Source: Amborella trichopoda
Lineage: Eukaryota; Streptophyta; Magnoliopsida; Amborellales; Amborellaceae
Direction: 5' to 3'
Assembly (NCBI RefSeq): GCF_000471905.2
Contig: NW_006500351.1
Span: 3,951,066-4,015,065 of the forward strand
Length of the DNA: 64,000 bases
The position numbers and the translations under genes are program-made. The notes under the pieces are model-generated. The model saw only the letters and a list, made by a program, of their open reading frames with translations. It was not told the origin of the DNA and did no database searches. This document shows positions 59,661 through 64,000 of this stretch, one piece after another (the first letter of the stretch is position 1; every line of letters starts with the position of its first letter).

Positions 59661-61635
59661 TTCTTTGATGATGAAACATGGTCTTACATGATTGTTTATG
59701 GATTCTGAAGTGTTCATCACTTTTTGAATGTGTGCTAGTCATTTTTATTCTTAAACAATTTTTTATGGAATCTAAAGTGTTAATCTCTTTTTGAACGTGT
59801 TCTACGTCATCTTTATTCAGTGCATCATTCTAGAAGGATGTAGGGTCTTCTGTCAGGAGTGACTTGAATGAAAGGTTTTACCTTTCAACAAGTTTAGTGT
59901 ACGTAGTCTTCTGGATTATGTTTACAAATATTCAAACCTCTGGGTTTTAGAAAATGTGAGTAACAATTTATGGGAATTTTTGTCAATAATAATCTTTGAG
60001 GGTATGAAACTAGAGTTAATGGACTTGTTTTTTATATCCATTAGAGAATTGGCAGTATGTAGAGCAAATTCACTGTAGAGTCCCATAATATGTGCAAATT
60101 CACCGGAGAGTCTCATAATAGGAAAATCAAGGCTTGTATATATCTTAGAACTATAGTCGGACTAGGAAGGTCATATTTTGGATGTCATCCCTGGTGCTTC
60201 ATGAATGTACCAAAGTATCAATTCAAATCTCATGAGTCTAATATTTTAGTTTGGATGTAATATCTGTCATGCGTAGCCTTAGTAAAGGAATGAGAATATA
60301 TTGAGGAATAAGGCCTTTCAAAGATGTATTAATGCATAGTTAGGGTAAGTCAAAATTACACCTAAACAGATGCCCCCTAAATGAGACGTGGATTGAAAAA
60401 GTAGCGTGTGGCTTTCAAAAATTTGAAGAGTATAACCATGAGGCCGAATCAATCCTTCACATGATTTCTAAGGAATTCATGTGCTGCATTTGCATGAAAT
60501 TTAATTTACTCCTTGTATCAAAATTATCGAATAATCCATCGATTTTTGCTGAGTAAGATGTGGACAAGTCTCAAGGCTATGTTTCACTTTTTCATGCAGT
60601 GCCTTAATTGAGATGTCATGTCATATATGTTTCATTATGAAATGAATGCTTTGATCACTCATTAGATAATTACATCTACGATCGTGATAATTTTCCTATA
60701 CAATTAATGAAAATGATGGGTTGTCTGTCTTCTGCAAATAGGATCCCAGAGGTATTCGAGAGTTTTACCCCTTATCTCATTGGGTATTTTTGATAAATCG
60801 TGACCATGAAATTACCTTAGTTTTCAAGGCATGTTTCTAGTCTCTATAAAAGGGAGTTGTGCAGTGGAAATTCAGCAGAGAGAAATGTAAAATTCTTTTG
60901 CAATAGGGTTCTCTGGGTTAGGTGAATGCTAGAAACTAGTCTAGAATGAGATCATTAGAGGGTCCTTATAATAATGGAGGAATGGTATGAAATAGGAGAC
61001 TTTAATTATCACCATATAACTTGGAATGAGGAGTTTGGGTTCTTATTGGTCATGGGGATATTTGGAGTTAAAAGGAGAGATAATCAGTCACGTTTTTATA
61101 TCTTAGTATTGGAGGTGAAGGGCTTCTTCATCTACATTGGAATGTCGATAAGGAGGGCTTCTTTAAGAATTCTTGTGAAAGGGACCTTCGCTCTTTAGTT
61201 GTTGGCAATGCTTGTGGTACTGGGCCTTTACACCTTTCTTCCGGGAGTAGTCCTTTGAGAGGAGGCTCAGAGGCTATGGATTTTCACTTCCAATGTGATA
61301 TGCTTTCAACGTTAAGGGGTTTCTACTTCATCTTCAAAGTTCTAGAGGGAGGACTTTTAGATGATTCATATGTGATATACTTTATCTATTTAGCTTTGAG
61401 GGTGGCTTCCCCACTTGTGAGCCTTCAACTTGGCTAGTTCAGAGAACCTGTGTTGTATTGTGGGATGACCTTCTCTGGAAGATGCCTTGGGAAAAAGGGG
61501 ATGTATCTTTGATCATCTTCCCTCTGAGCGGCCATTATTTCACGTTCTCCTTCTCTTAGGAAACCTTGTACTTTGCATTCGGTGGATCACTCAAGACATG
61601 CAAGATGATCATGCATAGACATCCTTTGCTGACTG
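59661..61635. other. No recognisable gene
   Basis: ORFs at 60974-61198 and 61255-61437 sit near each other on the plus strand. The sequence from 60955 to 61560 is less AT-rich than its surroundings, so it might be a decayed coding fragment, but I recognise no domain. The rest is AT-rich and featureless. Confidence 0.3.
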
Positions 61636-62128
61636 TACTCAAGTACTAATGTTTACAACACTATACAAGATACATTCTCAAATTTCTCATCACTTTTGAA
61701 TTATATCAAACACTTCAAGACCAATTTCCTTGTCCATAAAAACACAAACTTACATATGCTTAATTGTCTTGATCATGCTAAGCCAAAATTAGAATTCAAT
61801 TTGCATGGTTTACAGCCAAGGATTTATCATGGGATTAAGGCATAGGCTAAATAGACAAAGAAAAACATGTTCCAAATATGATATGCTCAATTCCTCCTAG
61901 CACAAAATATAAAATAACTCTAAATTACAACAAATAAAAATGCAAGTGCCATCGACCATACAAATTGAATTTGAAATTTGGCTTAGCATGATCAAGAAAA
62001 TTAGGCTTATGTAAGATTGTGTTTTGATGGACAAGGAAATTGGTCTTGAAGTGTTTGATATAATTCAAAAGTGATAAGAAATTTGAGAATGTATCTTATA
62101 TAGTGCTGTAAATATGAGTAGTTGAGTA
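61636..62128. mobile_element. 493-bp snapback element with arms of about 160 bp
   Basis: The left arm (61636-61803) and right arm (61971-62128) are inverted copies with few mismatches. AAGATACATTCTCAAATTTC and CAAACACTTCAAGACCAATT, for example, match exactly when inverted. The spacer (61804-61970) is unrelated. It has no ORF. The outer ends TACTCAA / TTGAGTA are paired, but no target-site duplication is evident. A transcript would make a long, nearly perfect hairpin. Confidence 0.8.
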
Positions 62129-64000
62129 TAGTTTTCTATTTATCTAATCTCCTTGTTTTATCTAAGTGTGGGCTTTAACAAGGGATCAATTAGAGTTCTA
62201 TGTTGTTTAAAAATGAGTTTAAAGCCAGGTTTGGTGGCTGGAAATTATGTACTATTGTCAGTTTGTATGAAAAATTTATGTAGTTGGAGCTTTGTTGTTT
62301 TACAATAGCCAATATTGTTTTAAATGTGTTACTTATACTTGGCTTAGTACTCCAACAAATGGTATGGGAGCCAAGAGGTTCTACGAGGGTCCCTTAGTCC
62401 TTTATTTTTTTGTCTAAATTATGATTTAGGGCCTAAATACTTGATCACTGATGCCAAAGCTATTTTGCCAAGGTCTTTAAGGATGAGAGGCTACATAGCA
62501 CTATGATCATGGGTTAGATTTCCCGAAACGATTATTGTTTTTGATATAATGATAGGAGCATGATTTTTAACAAACAATGTGATTATTCTTTGTGATATTT
62601 TATGATTTTTAGTGTAATTTCATGCGGAAGAAACCTCATGGTGAAATCATGCATAACTTATGAGATATTGATTGGTCTTTTGAGCATGCTAGTCCTATGT
62701 GCCAGTATTCTAAAAACTTTACAATATTGTATGATATGTTTTTGGGCCATCAAATCATATCACACAAAGGAGATATACTTTTCTAGTAGGAAAATGAGTC
62801 TAGTTTTCAAAAAACCAAGTCTCATGAGAAAATTCTATACATTTTGAAAGTTATGGTCATTTTAACATAGGTATGTCAACTTGTAGTTATTCCTACATAG
62901 TCATGTAAATTACCCTCTGAATGACAGGATAATTATGACCCCTTTTATTAGGAGTTTTGTGCTGAGCCTTAGTTTGTTTAGGGCCATTTTGAGTCTAATT
63001 TAAATAGGAAAAACCCTCATAGTAAATGATAAGTATTTTGAATGTTACAGCCTTAGAATTAGATGATATTCTACCCGAAAAACCAAAAAAGGTGTAAATG
63101 ACATCCTAAGAATTTAGATAAGGGGATCTCACACTAGTGAAATTCCATTAAGGAAAATTGATTAGCAAGTCGTTTGAGTTTCCTAAAGTGTATTGATTAG
63201 TATGAGGGATGAGTACACTGAATCATGATCACATAGCTTGGTACTCGAGGTCCTATTTTGGCCTAGAAAGTGTTTGGGGATATTATGAAACAAGACCAAA
63301 GGTACATAAGGATGGATTGGTTCATGAGTACATTCATAATCAGAGATGAAAGGGTGAAAGAACAACATTGATTGATTATCAAAGGGTTAGCACACTATAA
63401 GTCGGTCACTAAAAGATTGCAAGGTAAGACTTCTTCTTACCTTTATGCATGATTTGAGCACATTAAGGAATCATTTATCTAAGAGCAACCAATTCGGCTT
63501 TACGATATCTTATAATTAAGGATTACTATAGTATCTTAGCATAATATATGAGTATTATGAATAGAAAGCAATGACTAGTCACATAAGCTATAAACTTGAA
63601 CAGGCCAACACTTCCATATTGTGATATTTAGGTACTTGGGTATACTCTTACATGAGTTGATGACACAAAATGGAGTTTTTGGCATATGCTTGTCAGTGAA
63701 TCCGAGTATGGTAATAATGAGAAATTGAAGGAAATGAATTATAAACAAACATGTAAATCCAAGCACAACTTCCACACCCAAGTTTTAAACGGACAAAGTA
63801 CCAATCCATGACTAAGGGAGGTTTGAGAACAATGAATGAGTAAGACAATATAATGAGAGTTTAAAGAGCAATTATATGAGTACAAAATGTGAAGCTTGAC
63901 ATTTGATATAAAACATAGTGTTGTGAACGTTAAACACATGAATGAGTATTGAATTAGCATATAAGAACATAGACATATACTTATACGTGAGCATTTATGT
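62129..64000. other. AT-rich sequence without a recognisable gene
   Basis: ORFs at 62602-62847 (+), 63368-63183, 63781-63575 and 63960-63739 (-) are short with no domain. No repeat or terminal structure is seen. Confidence 0.4.

Overview
The window is nuclear DNA of a flowering plant. It holds one clear host gene, split by introns with GT-AG borders, and is otherwise mostly layered transposable-element debris: LTR retrotransposons, a LINE, MITEs and minisatellites. I cannot name the species. Nothing in it is bacterial, organellar or viral.

Layout. (1) 1 to about 14.4 kb, visibly richer in G+C than the rest, is one Ty3/gypsy element of the Ogre/Tat type. It runs right to left and is cut by the left window edge. 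From its 5' side it has a long LTR (about 12.49-14.4 kb, with TATA box and AATAAA), a tRNA-Arg-type primer-binding site at 12479-12488, a leader, a decayed gag with three zinc-knuckle modules, and an aspartic protease. An antisense 'additional ORF' (2640-6310, + strand) then encodes a plant-mobile-domain-like protein with an acidic middle and a coiled-coil-like tail. Nested tandem repeats (1-2600) follow. No reverse transcriptase, RNase H or integrase is seen between protease and antisense ORF, so the element looks non-autonomous. (2) 15.3-18 kb is a truncated, decayed Ty1/copia pol on the + strand. (3) 18-36 kb is AT-rich repeat debris. It includes a 5'-truncated LINE with an 18-bp target-site duplication (27213-28729), a near-perfect 480-bp palindrome (26543-27024), a foldback-like element enclosing a minisatellite (31292-31957), and a MITE family, two copies of which have exact 9-bp target-site duplications.

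(4) 36522-41456 is the host gene, a bHLH transcription factor of the bHLH041 type. It has eight exons, one of only 15 nt, and all reading phases join to give 488 aa. It appears intact. (5) 42.5-49.6 kb has a PIF/Harbinger-like element, an LTR fragment, a 19-bp micro-retroposition footprint, a 1.39-kb TIR element carrying a tRNA-like sequence, and a compound MITE inside one 9-bp target-site duplication. (6) 50.4-58.0 kb consists of three copies of one LTR-like repeat in alternating orientation, making a multi-kilobase imperfect inverted repeat. A fourth relative lies at 21.1-22.5 kb. (7) 58-64 kb has more LTR fragments and a 493-bp snapback element with arms of about 160 bp. The rest shows nothing I can recognise.

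The host gene does not form a pathway with its surroundings. The regions best worth a second look are the gag-protease retrotransposon with an antisense plant-mobile-domain ORF, and the several hairpin-forming repeats that could feed small-RNA pathways.
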